A stretch of DNA of 64,000 nucleotides from Burkholderia pyrrocinia (lineage in GTDB: Bacteria; Pseudomonadota; Gammaproteobacteria; Burkholderiales; Burkholderiaceae), in NCBI RefSeq assembly GCF_001028665.1, contig NZ_CP011503.1:248001-312000 (forward strand). Reading direction: 5' to 3'. Shown here piece after piece: positions 18,564-28,495 of this stretch. Below the pieces are notes generated by a model. It worked only from the letters and a program-made list of their open reading frames with translations. It had not been told where the DNA came from and did no database searches. Every line of letters begins with the position of its first letter. Position 1 is the stretch's first letter. The translations under genes were made by a program, and so were the position numbers.

Positions 18564-19631
18564 TTACTTCACCCAGATGTTGAGCGGCGACATCATCCAG
18601 AAGCCGACCACGACCACCCAGATCACCGTGACGGGCAGGAACACTTTCCAGCCCAGACGCATGATCTGGTCGTAACGGTAGCGCGGGAACGTCGCGCGAA
18701 CCCAGATGAACACCGACAGCAGTGCGAAGACCTTCAGCACCAGCCAGAAGATGCCCGGAATGAACGACAGGAACTCGAACGGTGCATCCCAGCCGCCGAG
18801 GAACAGCGTCGCAGCCAGCGCCGAGATCACGATCATGTTGATGTACTCGGCGAGGAAGAACAGCGCGAACGCCATGCCCGAGTAATCGATCATGTGACCC
18901 GCGACGATCTCCGACTCCCCTTCCACCACGTCGAACGGGTGACGGTTCGTTTCGGCGATGCCCGAGATGAAGTAGACGACGAACGCCGGCAGGAGCGGCA
19001 GCCAGTTCCACGACAGGAAGTTCACGCCGTGGCCCGCGAAGAAGCCATGCTGCTGCGAGTTGACGATTTCCGACATGTTCAGGCTGCCGGCCGTCATCAA
19101 CACGAGCACCAGCGCGAAGCCCATCGAGATTTCGTACGAGACCATCTGCGCCGCGGCGCGCATCGCGCCGAGGAACGCGTACTTGGAGTTCGACGCCCAG
19201 CCCGCGAGAATCACCGCGTACACGCCGATCGACGAGATCGCCATTGCGTACAGCAGGCCCGCGTTGATGTTCGCGAGCACGGCCTTGGCCTGGAACGGGA
19301 TCACGGCCCACACCGCGAACGCCGGCACGACGGTCATGACCGGCGCGATCAGGTACAGCCAGCGGCTGGCGGCGCTCGGCTGAATGACTTCCTTCAGCAG
19401 CAGCTTCAGCACGTCGGCGATCGGCTGCAGCAAGCCGCCGGGGCCGACGCGGTTCGGACCGAGACGCACGTGCATCCACCCGATCAGCTTGCGTTCCCAC
19501 AGAATCAGGTACGCGACGCACAGCAGGATGACGACGGAGACGACGAGGATGCGCACGATTGCCCACACCGTCGGCCACGCAAAGCCGAGAAGCTGGGCTC
19601 CGCCCGCGTTGATCGTATCGAACAAGCTCAT
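18564..19631 (-). CDS. nuoH: NADH-quinone oxidoreductase subunit H
   Basis: A 355-residue inner-membrane subunit with about eight helices that forms the quinone-entry chamber at the junction of the two arms. Conserved segments are [20 protein letters not shown] (about 44-63) and [20 protein letters not shown] (about 223-242), the cytoplasmic loop that contacts quinone. It starts directly after the nuoG stop codon with no spacer. Confidence 0.96.
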   Translation of the reverse strand: MSLFDTINAGGAQLLGFAWPTVWAIVRILVVSVVILLCVAYLILWERKLIGWMHVRLGPNRVGPGGLLQPIADVLKLLLKEVIQPSAASRWLYLIAPVMTVVPAFAVWAVIPFQAKAVLANINAGLLYAMAISSIGVYAVILAGWASNSKYAFLGAMRAAAQMVSYEISMGFALVLVLMTAGSLNMSEIVNSQQHGFFAGHGVNFLSWNWLPLLPAFVVYFISGIAETNRHPFDVVEGESEIVAGHMIDYSGMAFALFFLAEYINMIVISALAATLFLGGWDAPFEFLSFIPGIFWLVLKVFALLSVFIWVRATFPRYRYDQIMRLGWKVFLPVTVIWVVVVGFWMMSPLNIWVK

Positions 19632-21962
19632 TTACGCCTTCTCCACCACCAGTTCACCGGACAGGCTGCCGAGCGCTGCGCCGGCAGGCGTCGCCGCCGA
19701 CACGCGAACGACCGTCTCCGCAAGATTCGCGTCGCGCACGGCCGGCAACTGCACCGCACGCTCGCCCTGGCGCACGCGCACGGCGTCGCCTTCCTTCAAG
19801 CCCAGCTTGTCGAACAGCGCGGCCGGCAGGGCTGCGGCATTCGCCGCCTTCGCGGCGGCCGTCAGGTGCAGCGCACCTGCGCGGCGCACGAGCGCGTCGG
19901 CGTGATAGATCGGCACATCGGCCAGGCGCTCGAAGCCGCCGTTCGCGGCATTCGCCGCGACGCGTGCCGGCGCGACCGACGTCTGGTTCGACAGACGGCC
20001 CGCGACGCCTGCGTCGCCAAGCGCGGCGACACGCACTTCTTCCGCCGTCTCGTATTCGAAGTTCGGCAGGCCGAGCAGGCTGCCGAGCACGCGCAGCACC
20101 TTCCAGGCCGGACGCGTGTCGCCGAGCGGGCGCACGACGCCGTTGAAGCTCTGCACGGTGCCTTCCGCGTTGACGAACGTGCCGGCCGTTTCCGTGAACG
20201 GCGCAACCGGCAGCAGCACGTCGGCGTAGTCGAGGCCGTGCTTGAACGGCGACATCACGACGACCATCTCCGCCTGGTTCAGCGCGGCAAGCGCCTGTGC
20301 CGGATCGGCGGTGTCGAATTCCGGTTCGACGTTCAGCAGCACGTAGCCCTTGCGCGGTTGCGCGAACGCTTCGCGTGCATTCAGGCCGCCTTCGCCCGGC
20401 AGCGCGCCGACGACGTGCGCACCGACCGTGTTCGCCGCTTCCGTCAGGAAGCCGAACGTGGCGCCGGAGTTGTCGGCGATCCACTGGGCGACTGCGTGCA
20501 GCTTCGCGAATTCCGGATGGCGGACCGCGACGTTGCCGAGCAGCACCGCGCGGCGTTCGCCGTTCGCGAGCGACTGCGCGACCGCCTGTGCGGCCGGCGA
20601 TGCGGTGACGCCCGCAAGCGTGTCGGGCAGCGCGACGCCGCGCAGTTGCGCGACGGCCGCGGCGATGCCGGCCAGTTCGTCGAGCCATGCCGACGGCGCG
20701 GCGACGATGCGCTGCGCGGTCGGGATCAGTGCGTCGTCACCGGTTGCGTGCAGGAAGTGCAGCTTCGCACCGTTCTTCGCGGCCTGGCGCAGGCGGGCGG
20801 CGAACAGCGGGTGGTCGCGGCGCAGGAACGAACCGACGATGAACGCGGCGTCCACATTCGACAGGTCGGCGATCGGCATGCCGAGCCACGGCGCGCCCTG
20901 GACCGGCGCCGAGAAATCCTGCTGACGCAGACGGAAATCGACGTTCGGCGTCTTCAGTTCCTGTGCGAGCTGCTTCACGAGGAACAGCTCTTCAGCGGTG
21001 CTGTGCGCGCTCGCGAGCATCGCCAGCGCGTTCGCGCCGTGATCCGCGGCGATGCCCTTCAGGCCCTTCGCAACGTATTCGAGCGCGGTCTGCCAGTCGG
21101 TTTCGATCCACTGGCCGCCCTGCTTCAGCATCGGCTTCGTCAGGCGCTCTTCGCTGTTGAGGCCTTCATACGAGAAGCGGTCCTTGTCCGAGATCCAGCA
21201 TTCGTTGATCGCTTCGTTCTCGAACGGCAACACGCGCATCACGCGGTTGTTCTTCACCTGCACGACGAGGTTCGCGCCGACGGAATCGTGCGGGCTCACC
21301 GACTTGCGGCGCGACAGTTCCCACGTACGGGCGCTGTAGCGGAACGGCTTGCTGGTCAGCGCACCGACCGGGCACAGGTCGATCATGTTGCCCGACATCT
21401 CGGAGTCGACCGTCTTGCCGACGAACGTCGTGATTTCCGAGTGCTCGCCGCGGCCCAGCATGCCGAACTCCATCACGCCGGCGATTTCCTGGCCGAAGCG
21501 GACGCAGCGCGTGCAGTGGATGCAACGCGACATTTCTTCCATCGAGATCAGCGGGCCCACGTTCTTGTGGAACACCACGCGCTTTTCTTCCGAGTAGCGC
21601 GACGACGACTTGCCGTAGCCGACCGCCAGATCCTGCAGCTGGCATTCGCCGCCCTGATCGCAGATCGGGCAATCGAGCGGGTGATTGATGAGGAGGAATT
21701 CCATCACCGACTGCTGCGCCTTCACAGCCTTGTCGGACTGCGTGTGGACGATCATGCCGGCCGACACGGGAGTCGCGCAGGCAGGCACGGCCTTCGGCAT
21801 CTTCTCGACTTCGACGAGACACATCCGGCAGTTGGCCGCAACCGACAGTTTCTTGTGATAGCAGAAGTGAGGAATGTACGTATCCGCCTTGTGCGCAGCC
21901 TGGATCACCATGCTGCCTTCGGGCACCTCGACCTTCTTGCCGTCTATTTCAAGTTCAACCAT
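19632..21962 (-). CDS. nuoG: NADH-quinone oxidoreductase subunit G
   Basis: A 776-residue peripheral-arm subunit. The N-terminal 2Fe-2S ferredoxin domain has Cys around residues 34, 45, 48 and 62; the His-Cys 4Fe-4S segment HPLDCPICDQGGECQLQD follows at about 94-111. CIHCTRC (about 147-153) with a later CPVG gives the next 4Fe-4S cluster. The remaining ~550 residues are the molybdopterin-oxidoreductase-like domain, which in complex I has lost its cofactor. The protein carries electrons from the NuoF side toward NuoI. Start ATG 21962, 82 bp after nuoF. Confidence 0.95.
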   Translation of the reverse strand: MVELEIDGKKVEVPEGSMVIQAAHKADTYIPHFCYHKKLSVAANCRMCLVEVEKMPKAVPACATPVSAGMIVHTQSDKAVKAQQSVMEFLLINHPLDCPICDQGGECQLQDLAVGYGKSSSRYSEEKRVVFHKNVGPLISMEEMSRCIHCTRCVRFGQEIAGVMEFGMLGRGEHSEITTFVGKTVDSEMSGNMIDLCPVGALTSKPFRYSARTWELSRRKSVSPHDSVGANLVVQVKNNRVMRVLPFENEAINECWISDKDRFSYEGLNSEERLTKPMLKQGGQWIETDWQTALEYVAKGLKGIAADHGANALAMLASAHSTAEELFLVKQLAQELKTPNVDFRLRQQDFSAPVQGAPWLGMPIADLSNVDAAFIVGSFLRRDHPLFAARLRQAAKNGAKLHFLHATGDDALIPTAQRIVAAPSAWLDELAGIAAAVAQLRGVALPDTLAGVTASPAAQAVAQSLANGERRAVLLGNVAVRHPEFAKLHAVAQWIADNSGATFGFLTEAANTVGAHVVGALPGEGGLNAREAFAQPRKGYVLLNVEPEFDTADPAQALAALNQAEMVVVMSPFKHGLDYADVLLPVAPFTETAGTFVNAEGTVQSFNGVVRPLGDTRPAWKVLRVLGSLLGLPNFEYETAEEVRVAALGDAGVAGRLSNQTSVAPARVAANAANGGFERLADVPIYHADALVRRAGALHLTAAAKAANAAALPAALFDKLGLKEGDAVRVRQGERAVQLPAVRDANLAETVVRVSAATPAGAALGSLSGELVVEKA

Positions 21963-22044
21963 GATGGTGAATGGTCCTTAACCTATTTCCGCCCGTTCGC
22001 GCCTTCGCCCGACCGTGCGCTCAAATTCCGCAACCGGGTTCGCT

Positions 22045-23355
22045 TCAGGCCGCAGCCGCGTGCGCGTGGCCGCCGACCATGCAGTGCTTGTGCTCGACGT
22101 GGTACGCGAATTCGTCCCAGTAGTGCTTGAGCATCCCGCGTACCGGCATCGCCGCCGCATCGCCGAGCGCACAGATCGTGCGGCCCATGATGTTCTCGGC
22201 AACCGAGTTCAGCAGGTCCAGATCTTCCTGGCGGCCTTCGCCGTGCTCGATACGGTTCACGACGCGATACAGCCAGCCGGTGCCTTCGCGGCACGGCGTG
22301 CACTGGCCGCACGATTCCTCGTAGTAGAAGTACGACAGGCGCAGCAGCGAGCGCACCATGCAGCGCGTCTCGTCCATCACGATCACCGCGCCGGAACCGA
22401 GCATCGAGCCCGCCTTCGCGATCGAATCGTAGTCGAGATCGGTCTGCATCATGATGTCGCCCGGGATCACCGGTGCCGACGAACCGCCCGGAATCACGGC
22501 CTTGATCTTCTTGCCGCCGCGCATCCCGCCGGCGAGCTCCATCAGCGTCGCGAACGGCGTGCCGAGCGGCACTTCGTAGTTGCCCGGACGCTCGACGTCG
22601 CCCGACACCGAGAAAATCTTCGTGCCGCCGTTGTTCGGCTTGCCGATCTCGAGGTAATTCTGCGGCCCGATGGACAGCAGGAACGGCACCGCGGCGAACG
22701 TCTCGGTGTTGTTGATCGTGGTCGGCTTGCCGTACACGCCGAAGCTCGCCGGGAACGGCGGCTTGAAGCGCGGCTGGCCCTTCTTGCCTTCGAGCGACTC
22801 GAGCAGCGCCGTTTCCTCGCCGCAGATGTACGCGCCGTAACCGTGGTGCGCGTGCAGCTGGAACGAGAATTCGGAGCCCATGATGTGGTCGCCGAGGAAG
22901 CCTGCGGCGCGCGCCTCATCGAGCGCGGCCTCGAAGCGTCGATACACTTCGAAGATTTCGCCGTGGATGTAGTTGTAGCCGACGGTGATGCCCATCGCGT
23001 ACGCGCCGATGGCCATGCCTTCGATCAGCGCGTGCGGGTTCCAGCGCAGGATGTCGCGATCCTTGAACGTGCCCGGCTCGCCTTCGTCCGAGTTGCAGAC
23101 GAGGTACTTCTGCCCCGGGAACTGGCGCGGCATGAAGCTCCACTTCAGGCCGGTCGGGAAGCCCGCACCGCCACGGCCGCGCAGGCCCGACGCCTTGACG
23201 TCGGCGATCACCTGCTCGGGCGGAATCTTTTCTTCGAGAATGCGGCGCAGCTGCTTGTAGCCGCCGCGCGCGACGTAGTCTTCGAGATGCCAGTTCTCGC
23301 CGTTCAGACCAGCGAGGATCAGCGGTTTGATGTGACGGTCGTGGAGGGACGTCAT
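22045..23355 (-). CDS. nuoF: NADH-quinone oxidoreductase subunit F (NADH/FMN)
   Basis: A 436-residue catalytic subunit where NADH is oxidised by FMN. The nucleotide-binding motif [13 protein letters not shown] lies at about 60-72, the Glu-rich loop [18 protein letters not shown] at about 172-189, and the N3 4Fe-4S cluster motif [11 protein letters not shown] near residue 347 with a further Cys in TICALGD near 395. The start overlaps the nuoE stop by 4 bp (ATGA), so the two flavoprotein subunits are translationally coupled. Confidence 0.96.
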   Translation of the reverse strand: MTSLHDRHIKPLILAGLNGENWHLEDYVARGGYKQLRRILEEKIPPEQVIADVKASGLRGRGGAGFPTGLKWSFMPRQFPGQKYLVCNSDEGEPGTFKDRDILRWNPHALIEGMAIGAYAMGITVGYNYIHGEIFEVYRRFEAALDEARAAGFLGDHIMGSEFSFQLHAHHGYGAYICGEETALLESLEGKKGQPRFKPPFPASFGVYGKPTTINNTETFAAVPFLLSIGPQNYLEIGKPNNGGTKIFSVSGDVERPGNYEVPLGTPFATLMELAGGMRGGKKIKAVIPGGSSAPVIPGDIMMQTDLDYDSIAKAGSMLGSGAVIVMDETRCMVRSLLRLSYFYYEESCGQCTPCREGTGWLYRVVNRIEHGEGRQEDLDLLNSVAENIMGRTICALGDAAAMPVRGMLKHYWDEFAYHVEHKHCMVGGHAHAAAA

Positions 23356-23837
23356 TTCGAGAGCTCCTCAAGCAGCTGGTCGATCTTCTCGCGGCTCATG
23401 AAGCTGCACATTCTGTGATTGTTCACCAGCAGCACCGGCGCATCGCCGCACGAGCCCATGCATTCGCCTTCCTTCAGCGTGAACTTGCCGTCGGGCGTGG
23501 TCTCGCCGAAGCCGATGCCGAGCTTCTGTTTCAGGTAGTCGGCAGTCGCTTCCGCGCCGCCATGCGGGCCAAGCTGGCACGGCAGGTTCGTGCAGAGCGT
23601 GATCTTGTGCTTGCCGACCGGGTTGAGCTCGTACATCGTGTAGAACGTCGCGACTTCCTGCACGGCGACTGCCGGCATGCCGAGATAGTCCGCAACGAAC
23701 TGCATCAGTTCGGGCGACAGCCAGCCGTGCTCTTCCTGAGCAACGGCCAACGCCGACATCACGGCGGACTGTTTCTGATCGGCGGGATACTTCGTCAACG
23801 CTCGATCGATTTCCTTCAGGCCTTCAGCTGAGATCAT
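23352..23837 (-). CDS. nuoE: NADH-quinone oxidoreductase subunit E (2Fe-2S)
   Basis: A 161-residue thioredoxin-like 2Fe-2S subunit. The four cluster cysteines are in CTNLPC (about 83-88) and CMGSC (about 124-128). It partners NuoF in the NADH-dehydrogenase module. The ATG at 23837 ([11 protein letters not shown]) is preferred because relatives begin there; an in-frame TTG seven codons upstream is also possible, and neither has an ideally spaced ribosome site. A 173-bp spacer separates it from nuoD and contains no gene I can support. Confidence 0.93.
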   Translation of the reverse strand: MISAEGLKEIDRALTKYPADQKQSAVMSALAVAQEEHGWLSPELMQFVADYLGMPAVAVQEVATFYTMYELNPVGKHKITLCTNLPCQLGPHGGAEATADYLKQKLGIGFGETTPDGKFTLKEGECMGSCGDAPVLLVNNHRMCSFMSREKIDQLLEELSK

Positions 23838-24010
23838 TTTCAGACACGACTCTTTCAATTCCTACCGAACGAACAACCTGCCGCACACTGGGGGTGCATG
23901 TACGGCAGACCTGGCGCTCACTCTGTTGACAGCTTGCGACGCCGCGCCGGTTCAGCGCGCATCGCGTGCGACTTACTGCTCGCCGCCCGCTCGCGCGGGC
24001 CGCGCAACCA

Positions 24011-25264
24011 TTAACGATCGATCTCGCCGAACACGATGTCCTGCGTACCGATGATCGTGACGGCGTCGGCGATCATGTGACCGCGCGCCATTTCGTCGAG
24101 CGACGCCAGGTGCGCGAAACCCGGTGCGCGAATCTTGAGGCGATACGGCTTGTTGGCGCCGTCCGACACGAGGTAGATGCCGAACTCGCCCTTCGGATGC
24201 TCGACCGCCGCGTACGCTTCGCCTTCCGGCACATGGAAACCTTCGGTGAAGAGCTTGAAGTGGTGAATCAAGTCTTCCATGTTGGTCTTCATGCCGACGC
24301 GCGACGGCGGTGCAACCTTGTGATTGTCCGTCATCACCGGGCCCGGATTCTTGCGGAGCCACTCAATACACTGTTTCGCGATGCGGATCGACTGGCGCAT
24401 TTCTTCGACGCGCACCAGATAGCGGTCGTAGCAATCGCCGTTCACGCCGACCGGCACGTCGAAATCCATACGATCGTACACTTCGTACGGCTGCTTCTTG
24501 CGCAGATCCCATGCGATGCCCGAGCCGCGCAGCATCGGGCCCGTCAGGCCCATCTGCAGCGCCCGTTCGGGGCTGACCACGCCGATCCCGACCAGACGCT
24601 GCTTCCAGATCCGGTTGTCGGTGAGCAGCGTTTCGTATTCGTCGACGCACTTCGGGAAGCGCGTGAAGAAATCGTCGATGAAGTCGAGCACCGAGCCGCT
24701 GCGCGCTTCGTTCATCCTCGCGAGCGCCTTCTCGTTGCGAATCTTCGACGCCTTGTATTGCGGCATTGCGTCAGGCAGATCGCGGTAGACGCCGCCCGGA
24801 CGGTAGTACGCCGCGTGCATCCGGGCGCCGGACACCGCTTCGTACACGTCCATCAGGTCTTCGCGTTCGCGGAATGCGTACAGGAACACGGCCATCGCGC
24901 CGACGTCGAGTGCGTGTGCGCCGATCCACATCAGGTGGTTCAGCACGCGCGTGATCTCGTCGAACAGCACGCGAATGTACTGCGCGCGCTCCGGCACGTC
25001 GACGCCGAGCAGCTTTTCGATCGCGAGCACATAGCCGTGCTCGTTGACCATCATCGACACGTAGTCGAGACGATCCATGTACGGCACGGACTGGATGAAG
25101 GTCTTGGATTCCGCGAGCTTTTCGGTCGCGCGGTGCAGCAGGCCGATGTGCGGATCGGCGCGCTGGATGACTTCGCCGTCGAGCTCGAGCACGAGGCGCA
25201 GCACGCCGTGCGCTGCCGGGTGCTGCGGGCCGAAGTTGAGCGTGTAGTTCTTGATTTCTGCCAT
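24011..25264 (-). CDS. nuoD: NADH-quinone oxidoreductase subunit D
   Basis: A 417-residue 49-kDa-type subunit that forms the quinone-binding cavity together with NuoB. It has the family hallmarks [21 protein letters not shown] (about 12-32), [12 protein letters not shown] (about 39-50) with the conserved His, and the C-terminal DIVFGEIDR. It descends from the large subunit of NiFe hydrogenases but lacks the metal-binding cysteines. It lies 9 bp downstream of nuoC. Confidence 0.96.
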   Translation of the reverse strand: MAEIKNYTLNFGPQHPAAHGVLRLVLELDGEVIQRADPHIGLLHRATEKLAESKTFIQSVPYMDRLDYVSMMVNEHGYVLAIEKLLGVDVPERAQYIRVLFDEITRVLNHLMWIGAHALDVGAMAVFLYAFREREDLMDVYEAVSGARMHAAYYRPGGVYRDLPDAMPQYKASKIRNEKALARMNEARSGSVLDFIDDFFTRFPKCVDEYETLLTDNRIWKQRLVGIGVVSPERALQMGLTGPMLRGSGIAWDLRKKQPYEVYDRMDFDVPVGVNGDCYDRYLVRVEEMRQSIRIAKQCIEWLRKNPGPVMTDNHKVAPPSRVGMKTNMEDLIHHFKLFTEGFHVPEGEAYAAVEHPKGEFGIYLVSDGANKPYRLKIRAPGFAHLASLDEMARGHMIADAVTIIGTQDIVFGEIDR

Positions 25265-25273
25265 GACGCCCCC

Positions 25274-25876
25274 TTAATGTTTCAGACCGCCATAGCGATC
25301 CTCGCGGATCACGCGCGGCGTGATTTCGCGCGGCTCGATCGTCACCGGCTGGTACACGACCCGCTTCTCTTCCGGGTCGTAACGCATTTCGACATAACCC
25401 GACACCGGGAAGTCCTTGCGGAACGGGTGGCCGATGAAGCCGTAGTCGGTGAGGATACGGCGCAGGTCGGGGTGGCCTTCGAATACGATGCCGTACAGGT
25501 CGAACGCTTCGCGCTCGTACCAGTTCGCGGAGGTCCAGATGTCGACGAGCGATGCCACGATCGGCAGGTCGTCGTCAGGCGCGAACGCACGCAGGCGCAG
25601 GCGCCAGTTGTTCGTGACCGACAGCAGGTGCGACACGGCCGCGAAACGCGGGCCGTCGTAGGCGCCGTCGCCGAAGGTCTGGTAGTCGACGCCGCAGAGG
25701 TCGATCAGCTGCTCGAAACGGAGCTTCGGATCGTCGCGCAGCGTCTTTGCGACTTCGAGGTAATCGCTCGCCTTCACGACGAGCGTCAGTTCACCGATCG
25801 CTTCGGTGAGGCTCACCACGCGCGCGCCGAGCGCGGCTTCGAGGTTTGCCTTGAGGGTCTCGATTTTGCTTGCCAT
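25274..25876 (-). CDS. nuoC: NADH-quinone oxidoreductase subunit C
   Basis: A 200-residue 30-kDa-type peripheral-arm subunit. The diagnostic segment [22 protein letters not shown] lies at about 115-136, followed by [19 protein letters not shown]. It carries no cofactor and packs against NuoD. It is a separate gene here, not fused to nuoD as in E. coli. Spacers to nuoB and nuoD are 21 and 9 bp. Confidence 0.96.
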   Translation of the reverse strand: MASKIETLKANLEAALGARVVSLTEAIGELTLVVKASDYLEVAKTLRDDPKLRFEQLIDLCGVDYQTFGDGAYDGPRFAAVSHLLSVTNNWRLRLRAFAPDDDLPIVASLVDIWTSANWYEREAFDLYGIVFEGHPDLRRILTDYGFIGHPFRKDFPVSGYVEMRYDPEEKRVVYQPVTIEPREITPRVIREDRYGGLKH

Positions 25877-25897
25877 ATTGAGGGGACGCTCGGGGCT

Positions 25898-26377
25898 TTA
25901 TTGACGGGCGATGGTATTGGTTCGGCGGATCTTCGCCTGAAGCTGGATCACGCCGTAGACCAGCGCCTCGGCCGTGGGCGGACAGCCCGGCACGTAGACG
26001 TCGACCGGCACGATCCGGTCGCAGCCGCGGACCACCGAGTACGAGTAGTGGTAATAACCACCGCCGTTCGCGCACGACCCCATCGAGATCACCCAGCGCG
26101 GCTCGGCCATCTGGTCGTACACGCGGCGCAGTGCGGGCGCCATCTTGTTGCAGAGCGTGCCGGCCACGATCATCACGTCCGATTGACGCGGGCTCGGACG
26201 AAACACGACGCCGAACCGGTCCAGATCGTAACGGGCCGCGCCCGCATGCATCATCTCGACGGCGCAACACGCGAGCCCGAACGTCATCGGCCACAGCGAG
26301 CCGGTACGCGTCCAGTTGATCAGCTTGTCAGCCGTCGTGGTGACAAACCCTTCCTTCAAGACCCCTTCGATACTCAT
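25898..26377 (-). CDS. nuoB: NADH-quinone oxidoreductase subunit B (N2 cluster)
   Basis: A 159-residue subunit holding the terminal 4Fe-4S cluster N2. The cysteines are visible in [10 protein letters not shown] (tandem Cys, about 36-37), [10 protein letters not shown] and [11 protein letters not shown]. It delivers electrons to ubiquinone at the NuoB-NuoD interface. The start is set at ATG 26377 ([11 protein letters not shown]), the usual family N-terminus; a longer frame to 26419 adds 14 residues that do not resemble NuoB. Confidence 0.95.
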   Translation of the reverse strand: MSIEGVLKEGFVTTTADKLINWTRTGSLWPMTFGLACCAVEMMHAGAARYDLDRFGVVFRPSPRQSDVMIVAGTLCNKMAPALRRVYDQMAEPRWVISMGSCANGGGYYHYSYSVVRGCDRIVPVDVYVPGCPPTAEALVYGVIQLQAKIRRTNTIARQ

Positions 26378-26439
26378 TTGCTTTCCACTCCAGACGAGCG
26401 ACCGAGCGTGGCCGCCCATGCAAACCGGCGATTAACCCA

Positions 26440-26799
26440 TCACTCCCAGTCGAGCCCGCCTTTCTTCCAGATATAGGCAAAGCCCAGCAGGAATTCGAGC
26501 AGAAAAATCATCATTGCGATGAAACCCGGCCAGCCGATGTCCCGGAGCGCGACGCCCCACGGAAACAGGAATGCGGTTTCGAGATCGAAGATGATGAACA
26601 GGATGGCGACGAGGTAATACCGGACGTCGAATTTCATCCGGGCGTCTTCAAAGGCTTCGAAGCCGCACTCGTACGGTGCGTTCTTCTCGACGTCCGGCTT
26701 GTTGGGACCCAGGAGCTTGCCGATGCTGACCAGCGCTATACCTAAACCAGTGCCCACGAGGAGGAACAACAAGACGGGGTAATAGGCTGCGAGGTTCAA
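26440..26799 (-). CDS. nuoA: NADH-quinone oxidoreductase subunit A
   Basis: A 119-residue membrane subunit with three helices. The conserved loop [21 protein letters not shown] (about 39-59) and [12 protein letters not shown] (about 72-83) with membrane acidic residues identify it. It is the first gene of the nuoA-N operon. An extended -10 element lies 35 nt upstream of the start. Confidence 0.96.
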
Positions 26800-26833
26800 G
26801 GCAATCCTCTATCGGTTGGTTCTGAGCGTCCGG

Positions 26834-26839
26834 AGAATA
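26834..26839 (-). promoter_or_regulatory. Candidate nuo operon -10 element
   Basis: On the minus strand TGGTATTCT forms an extended -10 (TGnTATTCT) 34 nt before the nuoA start codon, downstream of the tRNA-Leu terminator. No good -35 is seen at 16-18 bp, which fits an extended -10 promoter. Confidence 0.45.
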
Positions 26840-26910
26840 CCACTTCCGGCGGAAGGAATCATTTCGGAGTGCAGGCGATCGCAAGACAACCGCAAGCACA
26901 CCCCAGAAAT

Positions 26911-26943
26911 GAAAAATGCCAGCCACTAGAAGCGGCTGGCATT
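26911..26943 (-). terminator. Rho-independent terminator after tRNA-Leu
   Basis: On the minus strand AATGCCAGCC pairs with GGCTGGCATT across a GCTTCTAGT loop and is followed by TTTTTCATTT. It starts 10 nt after the CCA end of the tRNA and separates it from the nuo operon. Confidence 0.85.
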
Positions 26944-26952
26944 GAGTAACTT

Positions 26953-27037
26953 TGGTGCCGACGGCGAGACTCGAACTCGCACAGCTTTCGCCACTACCCC
27001 CTCAAGATAGCGTGTCTACCAATTTCACCACGTCGGC
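26953..27037 (-). tRNA. leuU: tRNA-Leu (anticodon GAG)
   Basis: An 85-nt class II tRNA with encoded CCA. The acceptor stem GCCGACG pairs with CGTCGGC. The D-arm contains AATTGGTAGAC, the anticodon loop is TTGAGGG with GAG in the middle, a long variable arm (GTGGCGAAAGCTGT region) is present as expected for leucine tRNAs, and the T-arm carries GTTCGAGTC. It reads CUC/CUU leucine codons. It has its own promoter and terminator, set between secG and nuoA. Confidence 0.96.
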
Positions 27038-27093
27038 ACTGCATGCAACTCGGGTTGTGCTACTTGTTTCCCGCGAATCGCTTCAAGACTTAA

Positions 27094-27122
27094 ATTCTAA
27101 CCCGGCTTCCAGAATTGTTCAA
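27094..27122 (-). promoter_or_regulatory. Sigma-70 promoter of tRNA-Leu
   Basis: On the minus strand TTGAAC (-35) and TAGAAT (-10) are separated by exactly 17 bp. The -10 ends 56 nt upstream of the mature tRNA 5' end, giving a short precursor leader. Confidence 0.8.
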
Positions 27123-27148
27123 CGCACAAACGCAAAAAATTTAACTTT

Positions 27149-27526
27149 TTATTTCGGGACATCCTGGCCCGGCGCGCTTGCAGCCGAACCCGCGGCAGCG
27201 GATGCCGCGACAGCCGGTGCCGACGCTGCAGGCGCCGATGCCGGTGCGGTCGCTGCCGCGCCGAGCACGCCTGCCGACGGCGTCGACTTGTACGAACCGA
27301 GGTACGTCAGCGCGAGCGTCGCGACAAAAAAGATCGTCGCGAGAATGCCCGTCGTGCGCGACAGGAAGTTCGCCGAGCCCGTCGCACCGAACAGGCTGCC
27401 CGACGCGCCGCTGCCGAATGCAGCGCCCATGTCGGCACCCTTGCCGTGCTGCAGCAGCACGAGACCAATCACACCAAGTGCAGACAGCACCTGCACCACA
27501 ATAATCAGCGTCTTGAATAACAGCAT
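27149..27526 (-). CDS. secG: Preprotein translocase subunit SecG
   Basis: A 125-residue accessory subunit of the SecYEG channel. Two hydrophobic helices (about 1-20 and 52-72) flank the conserved loop LLQHGKGADMGAAFGSGASG. The last ~45 residues are a low-complexity Ala/Pro/Ser tail not needed for the membrane fold, common in Burkholderiales. The ATG at 27526 (MLLFKTL) is preferred; a GTG three codons upstream is possible. It lies 72 bp downstream of tpiA. Confidence 0.93.
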   Translation of the reverse strand: MLLFKTLIIVVQVLSALGVIGLVLLQHGKGADMGAAFGSGASGSLFGATGSANFLSRTTGILATIFFVATLALTYLGSYKSTPSAGVLGAAATAPASAPAASAPAVAASAAAGSAASAPGQDVPK

Positions 27527-27598
27527 CACACCCACCCGATTGGATCGGGCGACCGGATCGACCGGCCGCCGTCATGGTTCAATTCGATCGCGGACCGC

Positions 27599-28354
27599 TC
27601 AACGCGCGGCCCGGCAGATCGCCAGGAAATCTTCCGCCTTCAGCGACGCGCCGCCGATCAGGCCCCCGTCGATGTCCGGCTGCGCGAACAGCTCTTCCGC
27701 GTTGTCCGGCTTCACGCTGCCGCCGTACAGCACGGACACGTCTGCCGCGCCCTTCGCCGCGAGACGCGCACGCAGGAATGCGTGCACGTCCTGCGCCTGC
27801 GCCGACGTCGCGCTCTTGCCGGTTCCGATCGCCCAGACCGGCTCGTACGCGACGACGATGCGTGCAGCCTCGTCGGCCGTCAGCACGGCCAGCACCGCGT
27901 CGAGCTGCGCGCCGACGACCTGCTCGGTCGCGCCCGACTCGCGCTCGTCGAGCGTCTCGCCGACACACACGACCGGCGTGAGGCCGGCCGCGAGCGCGCG
28001 CTGCGTCTTCGCCGCGACCGTCTCGTTGCGTTCGCCGTGATACGCGCGACGCTCGGAATGACCGACAATCGCATAGCACGCACCGAACTCCGCGACCATC
28101 GCAGCCGCCACTTCGCCGGTGAACGCGCCCTGCTCGTGCGCGGACACGTCCTGCGCGCCCCAGGCGACACGGCCGCCGTCGAGCTGCGCCTGAACCTGCG
28201 CGAGATACGGGAACGGCACGCACACGCCGACCGACGTTTCGGCCGCCACCGCGCCCGCGCCCTGCACCACTTCGTTCAGCAACGTCTGGTTGCCGGCCAG
28301 CCGGCCGTGCATCTTCCAGTTGCCGATCACCCGCTTAGTTCTCTGTTTCGACAT
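27599..28354 (-). CDS. tpiA: Triosephosphate isomerase
   Basis: A 251-residue TIM-barrel enzyme interconverting dihydroxyacetone phosphate and glyceraldehyde 3-phosphate in glycolysis and gluconeogenesis. The catalytic residues are visible: K14 in GNWKMHG, H99 in [10 protein letters not shown] and E171 in [12 protein letters not shown], whose downstream segment forms the flexible phosphate-gripping loop. The phosphate-binding glycines are in [10 protein letters not shown] near 211-220. The gene precedes secG, as in many beta-proteobacteria. Confidence 0.97.
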   Translation of the reverse strand: MSKQRTKRVIGNWKMHGRLAGNQTLLNEVVQGAGAVAAETSVGVCVPFPYLAQVQAQLDGGRVAWGAQDVSAHEQGAFTGEVAAAMVAEFGACYAIVGHSERRAYHGERNETVAAKTQRALAAGLTPVVCVGETLDERESGATEQVVGAQLDAVLAVLTADEAARIVVAYEPVWAIGTGKSATSAQAQDVHAFLRARLAAKGAADVSVLYGGSVKPDNAEELFAQPDIDGGLIGGASLKAEDFLAICRAAR

Positions 28355-28495
28355 CGTGTCTGTCTCGTCACCGCTGTGTCATTAACGCGCCGGAAACCGG
28401 CCGTCAGGTTTGATCTGGCGAAGCAAACCCGCGATTTTACTGCGCACGGCTTGAACCGGTCAAACCGCGCATGTCAAGCCCGGCCGCACGGGCCG

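Noticed and set aside
18174..22130. A 1318-codon open frame opposite nuoI, nuoH and nuoG
   Set aside because: The same antisense effect. The minus-strand proteins have complete cluster motifs and normal lengths, so they are the real genes.
23966..26476. An 836-codon open frame opposite nuoD, nuoC and nuoB
   Set aside because: Low-complexity Arg/His/Val-rich product without recognisable domains; it overlaps intact essential genes on the other strand.
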